Shown here: in pieces, positions 39,941 to 49,041 of the stretch | Numbering within the stretch: the stretch's first letter is position 1 | How the letters are laid out: the number at the start of each line of letters is the position of its first letter | Assembly (NCBI RefSeq): GCF_024171785.1 | Contig: NZ_JAMTCK010000002.1 | Location: forward strand, 62,001 to 126,000 | Source: Goodfellowiella coeruleoviolacea | GTDB taxonomy: Bacteria; Actinomycetota; Actinomycetes; Mycobacteriales; Pseudonocardiaceae | Reading direction: 5' to 3' | Length of the DNA stretch: 64,000 nt | Made by a program: the position numbers and the translations under genes | Notes under the pieces: generated by a model | Seen by the model: the letters and a program-made list of their open reading frames with translations, nothing else | Databases searched by the model: none | What the model was told of the DNA's origin: nothing

Positions 39941-41458
39941 TCAGCGGCCGACAACGGCCTCGGCCGTGGCCCGCAGGCTGGCGTGGCCCCGGCCGTAGGC
40001 GCGGATCAGCGCCGGTGCCGGGGTGTCCGCGGCGTCCGTGCTGGTCGCGGTCGCCGCCGAGTCGGGCAGGCCGGTCTCGACCAGGCGCGCGTCCGGCCGC
40101 CCGGCCAGCAGCGCGTCCCGTGCCTGGCGCTGCCAGTCGTGCAGGTTCGCGTCCTCGGTCGCGATCACCAGCGGCCGGTTCGCCGCCCTGGCCAGCAGAC
40201 CGGCCACGTCCACCGGGCCCGCCGTGATCCCGACGCCGTCGGCGTCGGGGTCCAGTGCCCGCACGTGGGTGACCAGATCGGACCCGTCCCACTCCAGCGC
40301 CGGCCGAGGCGCGCGGTAGAGGTCGACGACGAACGGTGCGCGCAGCGGGGCCGGCAGCGGAGTGCGCCGCACCGCGCGCCGGGCCGCGGCCAGCCCTGGC
40401 TCGTGCCGCTCATCGTCCACAGTGGACGTTGACGCCGGTGGCTGGGCGAACCGCGCCGCCAGCGCGGCCACCCGCTGTGCCGCCTCGAACACCCGCTCCT
40501 CGGCCAGTGCGCCGTCGGCCACCGCCTGGACCACCGCGGCCACGCAGCGCTCGTGCAGGCCGTCATCGGGCTCGGCGATGATGAGCTGGTCGGCGCCGGC
40601 GGCGAAGGCCATCCACGCGCCGGCCGCCTCGCCGTAGCGGTCGGCGATGGCCTTCATCTCCAGCGCGTCGGTGACGATCACGCCGGTGAAGCCCAGTTCG
40701 GCGCGCAGCACGTCGACGAGCACGCGTCGGCTCAGCGTCGCGGGCAGCTCGTCGAGTTCGGGGAAGCTGACGTGGGCGGTCATGATCTGCGGCACGCCCG
40801 CGGCGATCGCGGCGCGGAACGGTGCCAGGTCGACCTCGCTGAGCGTGGCGAGATCGCGGGTGTCCACGGCGACCCCCAGGTGGCTGTCCACAGTGGTGGA
40901 ACCGTGGCCGGGGAAGTGCTTGGCGCACGGGGCGACACCGGCCGCGAGGGTGCCCTCGACCCAGGCGGCCACATGCCGGCTCACCAGTTCCGGGTCGGCG
41001 CCGAAGGACCGGGTCCGGATGATCGGGTTGGCGTCCTCGCGCTGGACGTCGGCCACCGGCGCGTAGCTGACCATGATGCCCAGCGCGGCCAGGTGACCGG
41101 CCAGGGTCCGGGCCACCCGGGCGGTGAGTTCGGGGTCGTCGGCGACGCCGAGCGCCCAGTGGGCGGGGCTGGCCGGTACCTGGGCGCGTTCCAGGTGGCC
41201 GATGCGCCCACCCTCCTGGTCGATGGCGACCAGGAAGTCCGACCGCAGCGCCCGCAGTTCGTCGGTGAGCGCGCGCAGTTGGGCGGTGTCGGTGACGTTG
41301 CGGGTGTGCAGGATGACGCCGCCGAGGCCGTTGTCGACCCGTCGGCGGAGTTCGTCGGTGACCACGGGGGCGTCCCAACCCAGGATGAGGCAGCGGTGCA
41401 CGGCCTCTCCCAGGTCGGCCGTGACGGAAGCGGTGGGCCGGGTCTTCGGCGAGGTCAT
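39941..41458 (-). CDS. GH3 beta-N-acetylglucosaminidase (NagZ-like)
   Basis: A 505-residue family 3 glycoside hydrolase. The diagnostic NagZ motif is present as KHFPGHGSTTVDSH, supplying the His-Asp acid/base pair. The nucleophile Asp is in the VTDALEMKAI segment. No signal peptide follows ATG 41458, so it is probably cytoplasmic, cleaving imported GlcNAc-containing oligosaccharides. It is longer than minimal NagZ, with a C-terminal domain of about 150 residues. It is convergent with the ABC importer and carries its own DasR-like operator, so importer and hydrolase probably act together. The start follows AAAGGCAGC. Confidence 0.9.
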   Translation of the reverse strand: MTSPKTRPTASVTADLGEAVHRCLILGWDAPVVTDELRRRVDNGLGGVILHTRNVTDTAQLRALTDELRALRSDFLVAIDQEGGRIGHLERAQVPASPAHWALGVADDPELTARVARTLAGHLAALGIMVSYAPVADVQREDANPIIRTRSFGADPELVSRHVAAWVEGTLAAGVAPCAKHFPGHGSTTVDSHLGVAVDTRDLATLSEVDLAPFRAAIAAGVPQIMTAHVSFPELDELPATLSRRVLVDVLRAELGFTGVIVTDALEMKAIADRYGEAAGAWMAFAAGADQLIIAEPDDGLHERCVAAVVQAVADGALAEERVFEAAQRVAALAARFAQPPASTSTVDDERHEPGLAAARRAVRRTPLPAPLRAPFVVDLYRAPRPALEWDGSDLVTHVRALDPDADGVGITAGPVDVAGLLARAANRPLVIATEDANLHDWQRQARDALLAGRPDARLVETGLPDSAATATSTDAADTPAPALIRAYGRGHASLRATAEAVVGR

Positions 41459-41809
41459 GGTGCTGCCTTTCGAACGAAGCGGTTCCGGGTCCGGCGTGCT
41501 GTCCTGCTGATCAGCATCTTTGGCAGCGAACCGGTGTGCTGTCAACGAAGTTGGCGAGATAAATGGACTAGACCACCGGTCTGGGCTACCCAAATCGGCC
41601 CGGTGCCGGCCGGACGTTGACCCGGCCGGTTCCCGTGCCGAGGCGACCGCGATCTCCACCGCCACCGGCAGGCGCGGTCGGGATCTGCCGCCGACCCCCG
41701 GCAGGTCGCTCTGCCCAGCGGCCACACCGCCAGGGCCGACCCCTTGACCTCCAGTGCGGTGGAGATCGCAGGATGGGTCCGGCCAGGGTTCGCGAGGAAG
41801 AGGGATGCG
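41459..41809. other. Divergent intergenic region
   Basis: About 350 bp between the glycosidase and the quinone-reductase-like gene. It contains the DasR-like operator and presumably both promoters. No gene is seen. Confidence 0.6.
41562..41577 (-). promoter_or_regulatory. DasR-like operator upstream of the glycosidase
   Basis: AATGGACTAGACCACC on the plus strand matches the dre consensus at 13 of 16 positions. It is 104 bp upstream of the glycosidase start. Confidence 0.65.
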
Positions 41810-42766
41810 ATGCGTGCGGTGTGGTTGCGGGAGTTCGGTGGGCCGGAGGTGCTCGTGGCCGGGGACGCGCCAGACCCGGTGGCCGGCCCGGGGCAGGTGT
41901 TGGTCGAGGTCGAGTACGTCAACATCACCTTCGTCGAGACCATGTTCCGGGCCAGCGGTTTCGGGCCGTTCCCTCGGCGGCCACCGCTGATCCCGGGCAA
42001 CGGCGTCGGTGGTGTGGTCAGCGCGGTCGGTGCCGACGTCGACCCCGGCCTGGTCGGCGCGCGGGTGGTCAGCTCCACCGGTGGCTCTGGCGCCTACGCC
42101 GAACTGGTCGCCGTGGACGCCGCCGGGCTCGTCCGGGTGCCCGACGCCGTGGCGCTCGACGACGCGGTGGCGCTGCTCGCCGACGGGCGCACGGCCGCCA
42201 TGCAGCTCGGCGCGGCCGAGGTGGCCGAGGGGGACCGCGTGCTGGTGGAGGCGGCGGCGGGCGGCGTCGGCACGCTGCTGGTGCAGCTCGCCGCGGCGGC
42301 CGGTGCCCGGGTGGTGGCGCTGGCCGGCGGCGCGGCCAAGACCAGGCTGGCCGAGCAGCTGGGCGCCGAGGTGGCGATCGACTACCGGCAGCCGGACTGG
42401 CCGGACCGGGTGCGGGCCGCGGTGGGCGGGGTCGACGTGGTCTTCGACGGGGTGGGCGGTGCCGTCGGTCGCACCGCATTCGACCTGCTCGACCGGGGCG
42501 GTCGGATGCTCAGCTACGGGCTGGCCAGCGGCGAGTGGGCGGACATCCCCGAGCGGACCGCGGCCGAGCGGGGCGTGCGGCTGGTCCGCGCGTCGGCCAC
42601 GCCGGAGCAGATGCGCGGGTTCGTCGAGGAGGTGCTGGCCAAGGCGGCTGCCGGGCAGTTGCGGCCGGTGATCGGACAGCGGTTCGCACTGGACCGGGCG
42701 GCGGACGCGCACGCGGCCGTGCAGTCGCGGCAGACCATCGGCAAGACCCTGTTGGAGGTGCGGTGA
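41810..42766 (+). CDS. Zinc-independent NADPH:quinone reductase-like MDR enzyme
   Basis: A 318-residue medium-chain dehydrogenase/reductase of the quinone-oxidoreductase type. The NADPH-binding glycine motif is AAAGGVGTLLVQLA, and NGVGGVV is the N-terminal signature. No structural or catalytic zinc cysteines are apparent. ATG 41810 has an excellent GAGGAAGAGGG site. It is translationally coupled to the following flavin-dependent oxidoreductase (TGATG overlap), so the pair may act on a common carbonyl or enone substrate, which is unknown. Confidence 0.9.
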   Translation: MRAVWLREFGGPEVLVAGDAPDPVAGPGQVLVEVEYVNITFVETMFRASGFGPFPRRPPLIPGNGVGGVVSAVGADVDPGLVGARVVSSTGGSGAYAELVAVDAAGLVRVPDAVALDDAVALLADGRTAAMQLGAAEVAEGDRVLVEAAAGGVGTLLVQLAAAAGARVVALAGGAAKTRLAEQLGAEVAIDYRQPDWPDRVRAAVGGVDVVFDGVGGAVGRTAFDLLDRGGRMLSYGLASGEWADIPERTAAERGVRLVRASATPEQMRGFVEEVLAKAAAGQLRPVIGQRFALDRAADAHAAVQSRQTIGKTLLEVR

Positions 42767-43656
42767 TGACCGGGTTGCGGGTGGGCGTGGTGCTGCCCTC
42801 GTTCGGCGCGGGCGTGCCGGGGAGCGTCGCCGAGCACGCTCGGCACGCCGAGGAGGTCGGGCTGGAGTCGGTCTGGGTGGGCGACCACCTGATCCCGGTG
42901 CGCCCGTTCCTGGACAGCACGCTGGTGCTGGCCACCGCGGCGGCCGTCACCGAGCGGATCAGGATCGGCTTCGGCGTGCTGGTCCTGGCGCTGCGGCCGG
43001 TGGCGTGGGCGGCCAAGCAGGTGGCCACCCTGCAGCAGCTGTCCGGCAACCGGGTGCTGCTGGGCATCGGCACCGGCGGCTCGGTGCACGGCGACGCGGC
43101 CTGGCGCGCCGTGGGCGTGCCCTACCGGGAGCGGGGCCGGCGCACCGACGCCGCACTGGCGGTGCTGCCGGGACTGGTGGCGGGTGAACCCACCGCCGTG
43201 CACGACGAGCAGGTCACGCTCAGCCCGGGGGCGCCCATGCCGCCGGTGCTGATCGCCGGTTCGGGGGCGGCACTGCGCCGGGTGGCGCGGTACGGCGACG
43301 AGTGGTACCCGGCGTTCTCCTCGCCCGACCAGATCGCCGAGGGCGTGCGGGAACTCACCGAACTGGCCGCCGGGTTCGGGCGCCCGACACCCGGTGTGAC
43401 GGTGAACGTGAGCGTGGGCCTCGGCGACCTCGACCCGTCGCTGGTTGACGCGCAGGTGCGGGCGCTGACCGACTACGGCATGAGCGAGGACCAGGCCAGG
43501 CGGTCGCTGGTCACCGGCAGCCCGGCGCAGGCCGCGGAGCGGTTCGCCGAGCTGGCCGAGGCCGGTGTCGGCCGGATCGTCGCCATGCCGTTCGCCGGGG
43601 ACCGGTTCCGGCAGCGCGAACTGCTCGCCGAGACCGCCGAGTTGGTCGCCAAGTAG
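42766..43656 (+). CDS. LLM-class F420/flavin-dependent oxidoreductase
   Basis: A 296-residue TIM-barrel enzyme of the luciferase-like monooxygenase class. SVWVGDHLIP near the N-terminus and RVLLGIGTGG are the typical cofactor-side motifs. Actinobacterial members usually use coenzyme F420. ATG 42766 overlaps the upstream stop by one base; GTG 42763 is an alternative. It is co-transcribed with the quinone-reductase-like gene. The substrate is unknown. Confidence 0.88.
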   Translation: MTGLRVGVVLPSFGAGVPGSVAEHARHAEEVGLESVWVGDHLIPVRPFLDSTLVLATAAAVTERIRIGFGVLVLALRPVAWAAKQVATLQQLSGNRVLLGIGTGGSVHGDAAWRAVGVPYRERGRRTDAALAVLPGLVAGEPTAVHDEQVTLSPGAPMPPVLIAGSGAALRRVARYGDEWYPAFSSPDQIAEGVRELTELAAGFGRPTPGVTVNVSVGLGDLDPSLVDAQVRALTDYGMSEDQARRSLVTGSPAQAAERFAELAEAGVGRIVAMPFAGDRFRQRELLAETAELVAK

Positions 43657-43800
43657 GGGCGCCCGATACCGGCGCTGGCCGCCGGTCCAGTGGAGCGCCG
43701 GTGGTGCCGTGGGGCGGCGCCACCGGTCCCGCCACCGCGGCGCGTCCCCCGGGTACCGTCGTCCCGCCTGGCTGACCGCGACGAGGTGGAGGGGGTCGGG

Positions 43801-44829
43801 ATGGCCGACCAGATCGGGCAGGATCAGCGTGGGCGGGCCGGGACCGCTGCCGCGAACCCGGTGTCCGACCAGGCGCCGTCATCGGCCGAGCGCGAGCGCG
43901 CCGAGCACGAGCGGGCCGAGCACGAGCGCGCCGAGGTCGCCGCGTTCCGGCGGTCGGTGGGGTTGACCCACCTCGTCGACGTGCACACGCACTTCATGCC
44001 GCAGCGGGTGCTGGCCAAGGTGTGGGCCTACTTCGACAGGGCCGGGCCGCTGATCGGGCGGAGCTGGCCGATCACCTACCGGCAGCAGGAGCAGCGGCGC
44101 GTGGACCTGCTGCGCGGCTTCGGGGTGCGCGCGTTCACCGCCATGCTCTACCCGCACAAGCCGGGCATGGCGCGCTGGCTCAACGACTGGGCGGCCGACT
44201 TCGCCGCGCGCACCCCGGACTGCCTGCACACGGCCACGTTCTTCGCCGAGCCGAGCGCGCCCGACGACGTGCGCCGCGCGCTGGAGCAGGGCGCGCGCGT
44301 GTTCAAGAGCCACCTCCAGGTCGGCGGGTACGACCCCACCGACCCGGTGCTGGACCCGGTGTGGGGGCTGCTGGCCGAGACCGGGGTGCCGGTGGTGACG
44401 CACTGCGGGTCGGGTCCGGTGCCCGGCGCGCACACCGGACCCGACCCCGTGGCCCGGGTGCTCGCCAGGCACCCGCGGCTGCGGCTGGTCGTCGCGCACC
44501 TCGGCATGCCGGAGTACCACGAGTTCCTCGACCTGGCCGAGCGCCACGACCGGGTCATGCTGGACACCACCATGGTGTTCACCCCGTTCATCGAGGAGAC
44601 CGCGCCGTTCCCGGCCGATGCCCTGCCCCGGCTGGCCGACCTGGGCGACCGGATCCTGCTGGGCACCGACTTCCCCAACATCCCGTACTCCTATGTGGAC
44701 GCGCTCAGGGCGTTGGCGCGCACCGGTCTTGGCCCGGCCTGGCTGCGCGCGGTCTGCCACGACAACGCCGCCCGCCTGTTCGACCTGGGCCCCGACCCGC
44801 GGCCTGGTCCCGTCAGCCGCGGCGCCTGA
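43801..44829 (+). CDS. Amidohydrolase-2 family (TIM-barrel metal-dependent hydrolase)
   Basis: A 342-residue protein starting at ATG 43801 after GGAGGGGG. The metal-binding HxH is in LVDVHTHFMP. Further ligands are likely in VVTHCGSG, VVAHLGMPEY and LGTDFPN (terminal Asp). This fits the amidohydrolase-2 family, often decarboxylases or hydrolases of aromatic or cyclic substrates. The first 50 or so residues form a charged tail containing the pentapeptide repeat AEHER, encoded by a 15-bp tandem repeat. It is about 140 bp downstream of the oxidoreductase pair, so it may belong to the same operon. Confidence 0.85.
   Translation: MADQIGQDQRGRAGTAAANPVSDQAPSSAERERAEHERAEHERAEVAAFRRSVGLTHLVDVHTHFMPQRVLAKVWAYFDRAGPLIGRSWPITYRQQEQRRVDLLRGFGVRAFTAMLYPHKPGMARWLNDWAADFAARTPDCLHTATFFAEPSAPDDVRRALEQGARVFKSHLQVGGYDPTDPVLDPVWGLLAETGVPVVTHCGSGPVPGAHTGPDPVARVLARHPRLRLVVAHLGMPEYHEFLDLAERHDRVMLDTTMVFTPFIEETAPFPADALPRLADLGDRILLGTDFPNIPYSYVDALRALARTGLGPAWLRAVCHDNAARLFDLGPDPRPGPVSRGA
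43885..43929 (+). repeat. 15-bp tandem repeat coding AEHER
   Basis: Three near-identical units beginning GCCGAGC (43885, 43900, 43915) in the N-terminal tail of the amidohydrolase. Confidence 0.8.
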
Positions 44830-44944
44830 CGCGGACGTACAGGGTCACGCTGCTCACGGCCAGCACCACGCACACCAGGACGCCGATCGCCAGGAACGTC
44901 CCCGTGGTCTCGCTGAAGCCCCGCTCGTAGACCACCTCGGTCAC
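44813..44944 (-). CDS. Possible 43-residue single-span membrane protein
   Basis: A GTG-initiated frame. After a short acidic start comes one hydrophobic helix (TFLAIGVLVCVVLAVSSVTL) and a basic tail YVRVRRRG, so an N-out, C-in orientation is expected. It overlaps the 3' end of the amidohydrolase by 17 bp on the opposite strand and lies downstream of the hydrolase gene at 45035. The ribosome site is weak. The helix-plus-basic-tail pattern is unlike the surrounding GC-bias frames, hence the listing. It may be a real small membrane protein or the remnant of a larger one. Confidence 0.4.
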   Translation of the reverse strand: MTEVVYERGFSETTGTFLAIGVLVCVVLAVSSVTLYVRVRRRG

Positions 44945-45034
44945 GCCGGACCCAGAACCCTGACCGCGGCGGGCTTCGCGTTCTGCCCGGTTCCGGTGCC
45001 CGGCGCGGGTGGCCGTGCCGGGCAGGCCAACGCC

Positions 45035-45964
45035 TCACCCGTGGATGTCCGCCACAGCCGTGCGTGCCGTGCTTTCCATGCTTTCCATGCCCTCCGAGAG
45101 GAACTCCAGCAGCCGGGCGGCCACCAGCTCCGGCTGCTCCTCCGGCAGGAAGTGCCCGCTGTCCGGGATCACCGCGTTGCGCACGTCGGTGGCGACCTGG
45201 CGGAAGCTGTGGAACGGCACCAGGTTTCCCGAGTGCTGCCCGCCGAGGGTCAGCACCGGCGCGGCCAGCGGCGTCCTGGCCCACTCGGCGAAGGTCACCG
45301 CGTCGGTGGGCAGGGCGCGGTAGTACTCGAAGCCAGCGGCCAGGCGCCTCGGCTGCTGGTACGCGCGCAGGTACTCGTCCACATCGGACGGTGTGATCGC
45401 GTTGGGCTGCCTGGTGTGGCCGTAGAAGTGCTCCAGCAGGACGCGCTCCCGACCGGCGGCCAGTGACTCGGCCAGGCCGGGGACCGCGAAGAACCCGAAG
45501 TGCCACAGCCCGGCCCGCGCGGCGAACTCGGTGAGGCCGAAACCCTGCAACGGGACGTCCAGCACGGCCAGCCGGCGCACCCGCTCCGGGTTGCGCGCCG
45601 CCCAGGCGTAGGCGGTGGGCGCGCCCAGGTCGTGGCCGACCACGGTCACCCGGTCGATGCCGAGCGCCGCGCACCAGCGGTCCAGCAGGGCTGCGGCGGC
45701 CCGGACGTTGTGGCCCTCGGGCAGGAAGCCGGAGTCGCCCAGCCCGGGCAGGTCCACCGCGAGCACCTGGTGGTGCGGGGCCAGCCGGGGGATCACCCGG
45801 CGCCACGAGTACCAGGTCTGCGGCCAGCCGTGCAGCAGCACGACCGGGTCGCCGCCGGTGCCCGCGCGCACGTGGTGCAGCCGCACCCCGTCCACCTCGG
45901 TGTGCTGGTGCTCCCACGGGCCGAGCCCGGTGTCGGTGTTGGTTGTCGAGATCGCGTTGGTCAC
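45035..45964 (-). CDS. Alpha/beta hydrolase, epoxide-hydrolase-like
   Basis: A 309-residue alpha/beta-hydrolase. LLHGWPQTWYSW carries the HGxP oxyanion motif of epoxide hydrolases and dehalogenases. The nucleophile elbow reads VGHDLGAP, with Asp instead of Ser. SGHFLPEEQP holds the catalytic His. An Asp nucleophile excludes an ordinary esterase. The start is GTG 45964. It is divergent from the LysR regulator across 91 bp, a classic regulator/target arrangement. Confidence 0.88.
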   Translation of the reverse strand: MTNAISTTNTDTGLGPWEHQHTEVDGVRLHHVRAGTGGDPVVLLHGWPQTWYSWRRVIPRLAPHHQVLAVDLPGLGDSGFLPEGHNVRAAAALLDRWCAALGIDRVTVVGHDLGAPTAYAWAARNPERVRRLAVLDVPLQGFGLTEFAARAGLWHFGFFAVPGLAESLAAGRERVLLEHFYGHTRQPNAITPSDVDEYLRAYQQPRRLAAGFEYYRALPTDAVTFAEWARTPLAAPVLTLGGQHSGNLVPFHSFRQVATDVRNAVIPDSGHFLPEEQPELVAARLLEFLSEGMESMESTARTAVADIHG

Positions 45965-46020
45965 GCCCGACAGTAGACGTCCACCACCGCCGCGTTGTCA
46001 TTTCTCATATATCGCGCTGA

Positions 46021-46030
46021 ATGACGTCAT
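46021..46030. promoter_or_regulatory. 10-bp palindrome in hydrolase/LysR intergenic region
   Basis: ATGACGTCAT, perfectly palindromic, in an unusually AT-rich 91-bp spacer. It is a candidate LysR-regulator binding site for both divergent genes. Confidence 0.45.
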
Positions 46031-46055
46031 ACGTGGAAATGGATAACGTGGGCTG

Positions 46056-46991
46056 GTGGAGCTTCGACACCTGCGCTACGCGCTGACCCTGGCCGAACAC
46101 GCGCACTTCGGCAGGGCCGCCGCCGCGCTCGGCATCGCGCAGCCGCCGCTGTCCCAGCAGATCAAGAACCTGGAGACCGAGTTGGGCGTGCGGCTCTTCG
46201 ACCGCACCGGGCACGGCGTGCACCCCACCGCCGCGGGCCGGGCGTTCCTGCGGCGCGCCGAGGAGGTGCTGCGCAACCTCGACCTCGCCGCGCTGGAAGC
46301 GGCCAGTGCCGGGCGCGGCGAGACCGGCCGGCTGGCCATCGGCTTCCTGGGCACCGCGTTGAGCGGGGTGCTGCCCGAAGCACTCTCCGCGTTCCGCCGC
46401 CAGTACCCCGACGTCCACCTGGACCCCCGGGAAATGCCCAGCACCGCCCAGATGGAGGCACTGGTCGAGGGGCACATCGACGCCGGATTCGTCTGCGGGC
46501 CGGTGCCCGCTCCGGCCAGCGCGCGGCTCACCGCGATCCCGCTGACCAGGGAACTCCTCGTCGCCGCGGTGCCGGCCGACCACGAACTGGCCGACCGGCA
46601 GCCGCTGGACATCACCGCGTTGGCCGGACAGCGGCTGATCCTGCACTCGCGGCAGGCCGAGCCGGCCGCCGTGGACGCCGCCGTGGCCATGTGCCGGGCC
46701 GCCGGTGTCGAGCCGGGGGAGGTCCTGGAGACGGGCGGGCTGCACACCATGCTCGGTCTGGTCGCCTGCGGGCTGGGCATCGCCGTGGGGCCGCAGAGCA
46801 TGCGGCGGTTCCGCCGGGACGGCGTGCGCGTCGTCGATCTCGCACCGAACCCGCCCACCGTCAACATCCACCTGGCCCACCGCACCGACAACGACGAGCA
46901 GGTGTTGCGCAACTTCCGGAGCGTGGTGGTCCGCACCATGCGCCGCCCGCCGGCACGGCGACCGGCGATCAGTAGCCGTAGCGGCTCTTGA
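46056..46991 (+). CDS. LysR-family transcriptional regulator
   Basis: A 311-residue regulator with an N-terminal winged helix-turn-helix (HFGRAAAALGIAQPPLSQQI, near residues 17-36) and a periplasmic-binding-protein-like effector domain. GTG 46056. It probably controls the divergent epoxide-hydrolase-like gene and itself. Its 3' end overlaps the convergent protease gene by 23 bp. Confidence 0.93.
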   Translation: MELRHLRYALTLAEHAHFGRAAAALGIAQPPLSQQIKNLETELGVRLFDRTGHGVHPTAAGRAFLRRAEEVLRNLDLAALEAASAGRGETGRLAIGFLGTALSGVLPEALSAFRRQYPDVHLDPREMPSTAQMEALVEGHIDAGFVCGPVPAPASARLTAIPLTRELLVAAVPADHELADRQPLDITALAGQRLILHSRQAEPAAVDAAVAMCRAAGVEPGEVLETGGLHTMLGLVACGLGIAVGPQSMRRFRRDGVRVVDLAPNPPTVNIHLAHRTDNDEQVLRNFRSVVVRTMRRPPARRPAISSRSGS

Positions 46992-47865
46992 GGTGGCGCC
47001 ACCAGTCTCGGAACATCCACTTGTCGAACTCGGTGATCTGGGTGGCGCTGCCCGCCTTCATGAGGAACCCGCCCACACCGGTCGGGGTCCAGTCGTAGAA
47101 GTCGTCCAGTCCGAACGAATGCCCCATCTCGTGCAGCAGGATGTGGACGTTGTCACTGTTGAGCGCGCCGACGTAGTACTCGCTGCCGACGCGCTGGCCC
47201 CAGTCACCACCGGCACCGCCGCCGAACCCGGCGGTCAGCCACAGCGACATGTCGTAGTGCCGCGCCGCGCCGCCGGGGCACTGCGAGTAGTTGCCGTCCT
47301 GGTGGAAGAACCGGCCGCACTTGGGTGCGCACTGGGGCGCGTTCTCGTTGATGTCGTTGACGTAGATGTCAACGGAGTTGTCCGTCCACTGCAGAGTGTT
47401 GCGGTCCCGCACCGCCCAGCCGACCACCCTGACCGGCACGCTGGGGTAGGGCCAGGAGTCGTATCCCTGGCCGTTCTCGGTCATCGCCGCCACCCACTTG
47501 GCGAACTGCCTGGCCAGGGTCGCGTGGATCTGGTCGCGCAGCGCGGCGGAGACCGGCGCGCTGGAGTCCCAGCGCACGCAGTAGTTGATGCTGCCCCTGT
47601 TGGCCATCACCTGGTCCCAACCGTAGTTGCGGAAGCCGTAGAGGTTGGGGTAGGTGGATTCCACGTGCTGCCAGACCTGGTTGAGCGGGGTCACCAGGGA
47701 ACCCGGCGGGTTCCAGGTGGCCAGCGGTGCCGCACTGGCGGTGGCGGCCGCCTGGCCGGCGGCGGGAGCGGCGGTCGGGGTGGCCGCGGCGGCGGGCGCG
47801 ACCGAGCCCACCAGCGCGGCGGTGAGTGTGGCGAGGAAGGCGCGGCGGAGTCGTCGAGCGCGCAT
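46969..47865 (-). CDS. Secreted metzincin-type zinc metalloprotease
   Basis: A 298-residue exported protein. The signal peptide is clear (arginine-rich start, alanine-rich core), and ATG 47865 follows GGAGGTAG. The zinc motif HEMGHSFGLDD near residue 245 fits HExxHxxGxxD, with the downstream methionine turn perhaps in GGFLMKAGS. Four cysteines around NAPQCAPKCGRFFHQDG and YSQCPGG suggest disulfides. It is an extracellular peptidase of unknown substrate, found without an obvious partner gene. Confidence 0.85.
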   Translation of the reverse strand: MRARRLRRAFLATLTAALVGSVAPAAAATPTAAPAAGQAAATASAAPLATWNPPGSLVTPLNQVWQHVESTYPNLYGFRNYGWDQVMANRGSINYCVRWDSSAPVSAALRDQIHATLARQFAKWVAAMTENGQGYDSWPYPSVPVRVVGWAVRDRNTLQWTDNSVDIYVNDINENAPQCAPKCGRFFHQDGNYSQCPGGAARHYDMSLWLTAGFGGGAGGDWGQRVGSEYYVGALNSDNVHILLHEMGHSFGLDDFYDWTPTGVGGFLMKAGSATQITEFDKWMFRDWWRHLKSRYGY

Positions 47866-48181
47866 TCGCTACCTCCGGGTGAGCCAGCAGGGGTGATCGC
47901 GAACTCGCCGAGCTGGCAACACCATCACGAACGCGTGGTCACCCGCGACGAGTTCGACCGCGTCATTCGCGCGCGGATGCCGTGAACGCGTTGGTGATTC
48001 TAGGGACGACCGGATCAACCCCACAACGATCGAGGTGCTTTCCGGCCCGGTGCCGGTTCCGCCGGCCCACCGCGCGCCCCGGGCGAGTCGCCAGGCACGA
48101 CCGGGCGCGAAACCGCTGACCCGCTGTTACCGGGGGCTCGCGGGCTGTTGATATTCTCCCCCGGAAGGGGGGAAGATCATC
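47866..48181. other. Intergenic region before the toxin island
   Basis: About 315 bp between divergent genes. It should hold the protease promoter and the promoter of the YbaB/WXG/toxin operon. I see no other element. Confidence 0.5.
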
Positions 48182-48679
48182 ATGACTCAGTCACGCCCAC
48201 ACGGCAGCGACCGCAACGCCGCCATGCGCGCCACCGTTCAGCAGTTGCTCGCCGAGTACCAGCAGCAGATGGACCGGCTCGGCGAGGCGCGCAAGCGGAT
48301 CGCCGAACTCAGCGGCCAGGCCAGCTCTCCCGATCGGGTGATCACCGTCACGGTGGACGCCAGCGGAGTGGCCAGCAAGATCGAGTTCACCCGCGACGTG
48401 TTCAGCGAGTACACCCCGGTCCGGCTCGCCGAGACGCTGACGTCGGTGCTGCGCCAGGCCGCCAGCCAGGTTCGCGGCCAGGCCGCCGAGATCGGCGAGT
48501 CCATGCGGGGCAACGCACCCAAACTGGCCGACCTCGTGCCGGGCGCCCCGAACCTGCCCGATCTGCCAACCGTGCCCGAGGTGGCCACGCCCGCCGCCGG
48601 TCAGCCAGCCGGCCACCGGTCGCCGCGCGATGACGAGGACTACGACCAGGGTTCGTTCCTGGAGGAGCGCCCCCGGTGA
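48182..48679 (+). CDS. YbaB/EbfC-like protein leading the toxin operon
   Basis: A 165-residue protein. Residues about 15-110 form the YbaB/EbfC fold (helix, VITVTVDASGVASKIEF strands, helix). The tail is proline- and acid-rich and probably disordered. ATG 48182 follows a purine-rich GGAAGGGGGGAAG. Such proteins commonly precede WXG-domain toxins in actinobacteria and may act in DNA binding or as secretion accessory factors. It is coupled to the next gene by a GTGA overlap. Confidence 0.8.
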   Translation: MTQSRPHGSDRNAAMRATVQQLLAEYQQQMDRLGEARKRIAELSGQASSPDRVITVTVDASGVASKIEFTRDVFSEYTPVRLAETLTSVLRQAASQVRGQAAEIGESMRGNAPKLADLVPGAPNLPDLPTVPEVATPAAGQPAGHRSPRDDEDYDQGSFLEERPR

Positions 48680-48999
48680 CCAACGGCTACGAGGTCGACC
48701 CGGCGAGCCTGACCGCCGAGTCCGCCGGGTTCGCCACCCAGGGCGACGCCGTCATCGACGTGCGCGACCGGCTGGTCAACGCGCTCAACGCCGAGGGCCC
48801 CTGCTGGGGCGATGACGACACCGGCCAGGAGTTCGCCGCCGAGTACCTGCCCGGCGTCGAGCAGATGGTGCGGGCGTTCACCGACCTGGCCAGCGGGCTG
48901 GTCGAGGTCAGGAACCAACTGGTCGGGATGGCCCAGCAGTACGAGCAGGTCGAGCAGGACCAGCAGCGGGGTTTCGACCACCAGCGCGACCTGCTGTGA
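48676..48999 (+). CDS. WXG100-like helical protein
   Basis: A 107-residue protein that should form a two-helix hairpin, with CWGDDDTG at the turn (WG in place of WxG) and a Q/E-rich C-terminal helix. It resembles the ESX-secreted WXG100 or toxin-partner family. Start GTG 48676 overlaps the upstream stop. As the gene directly before the large toxin it is the likely secretion partner. No ESX machinery is present in the window. Confidence 0.78.
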   Translation: MTNGYEVDPASLTAESAGFATQGDAVIDVRDRLVNALNAEGPCWGDDDTGQEFAAEYLPGVEQMVRAFTDLASGLVEVRNQLVGMAQQYEQVEQDQQRGFDHQRDLL

Positions 49000-49041
49000 G
49001 CAGGTGCCGGACGGGAATTCGAGAACAGGGGCGGACGTAGG

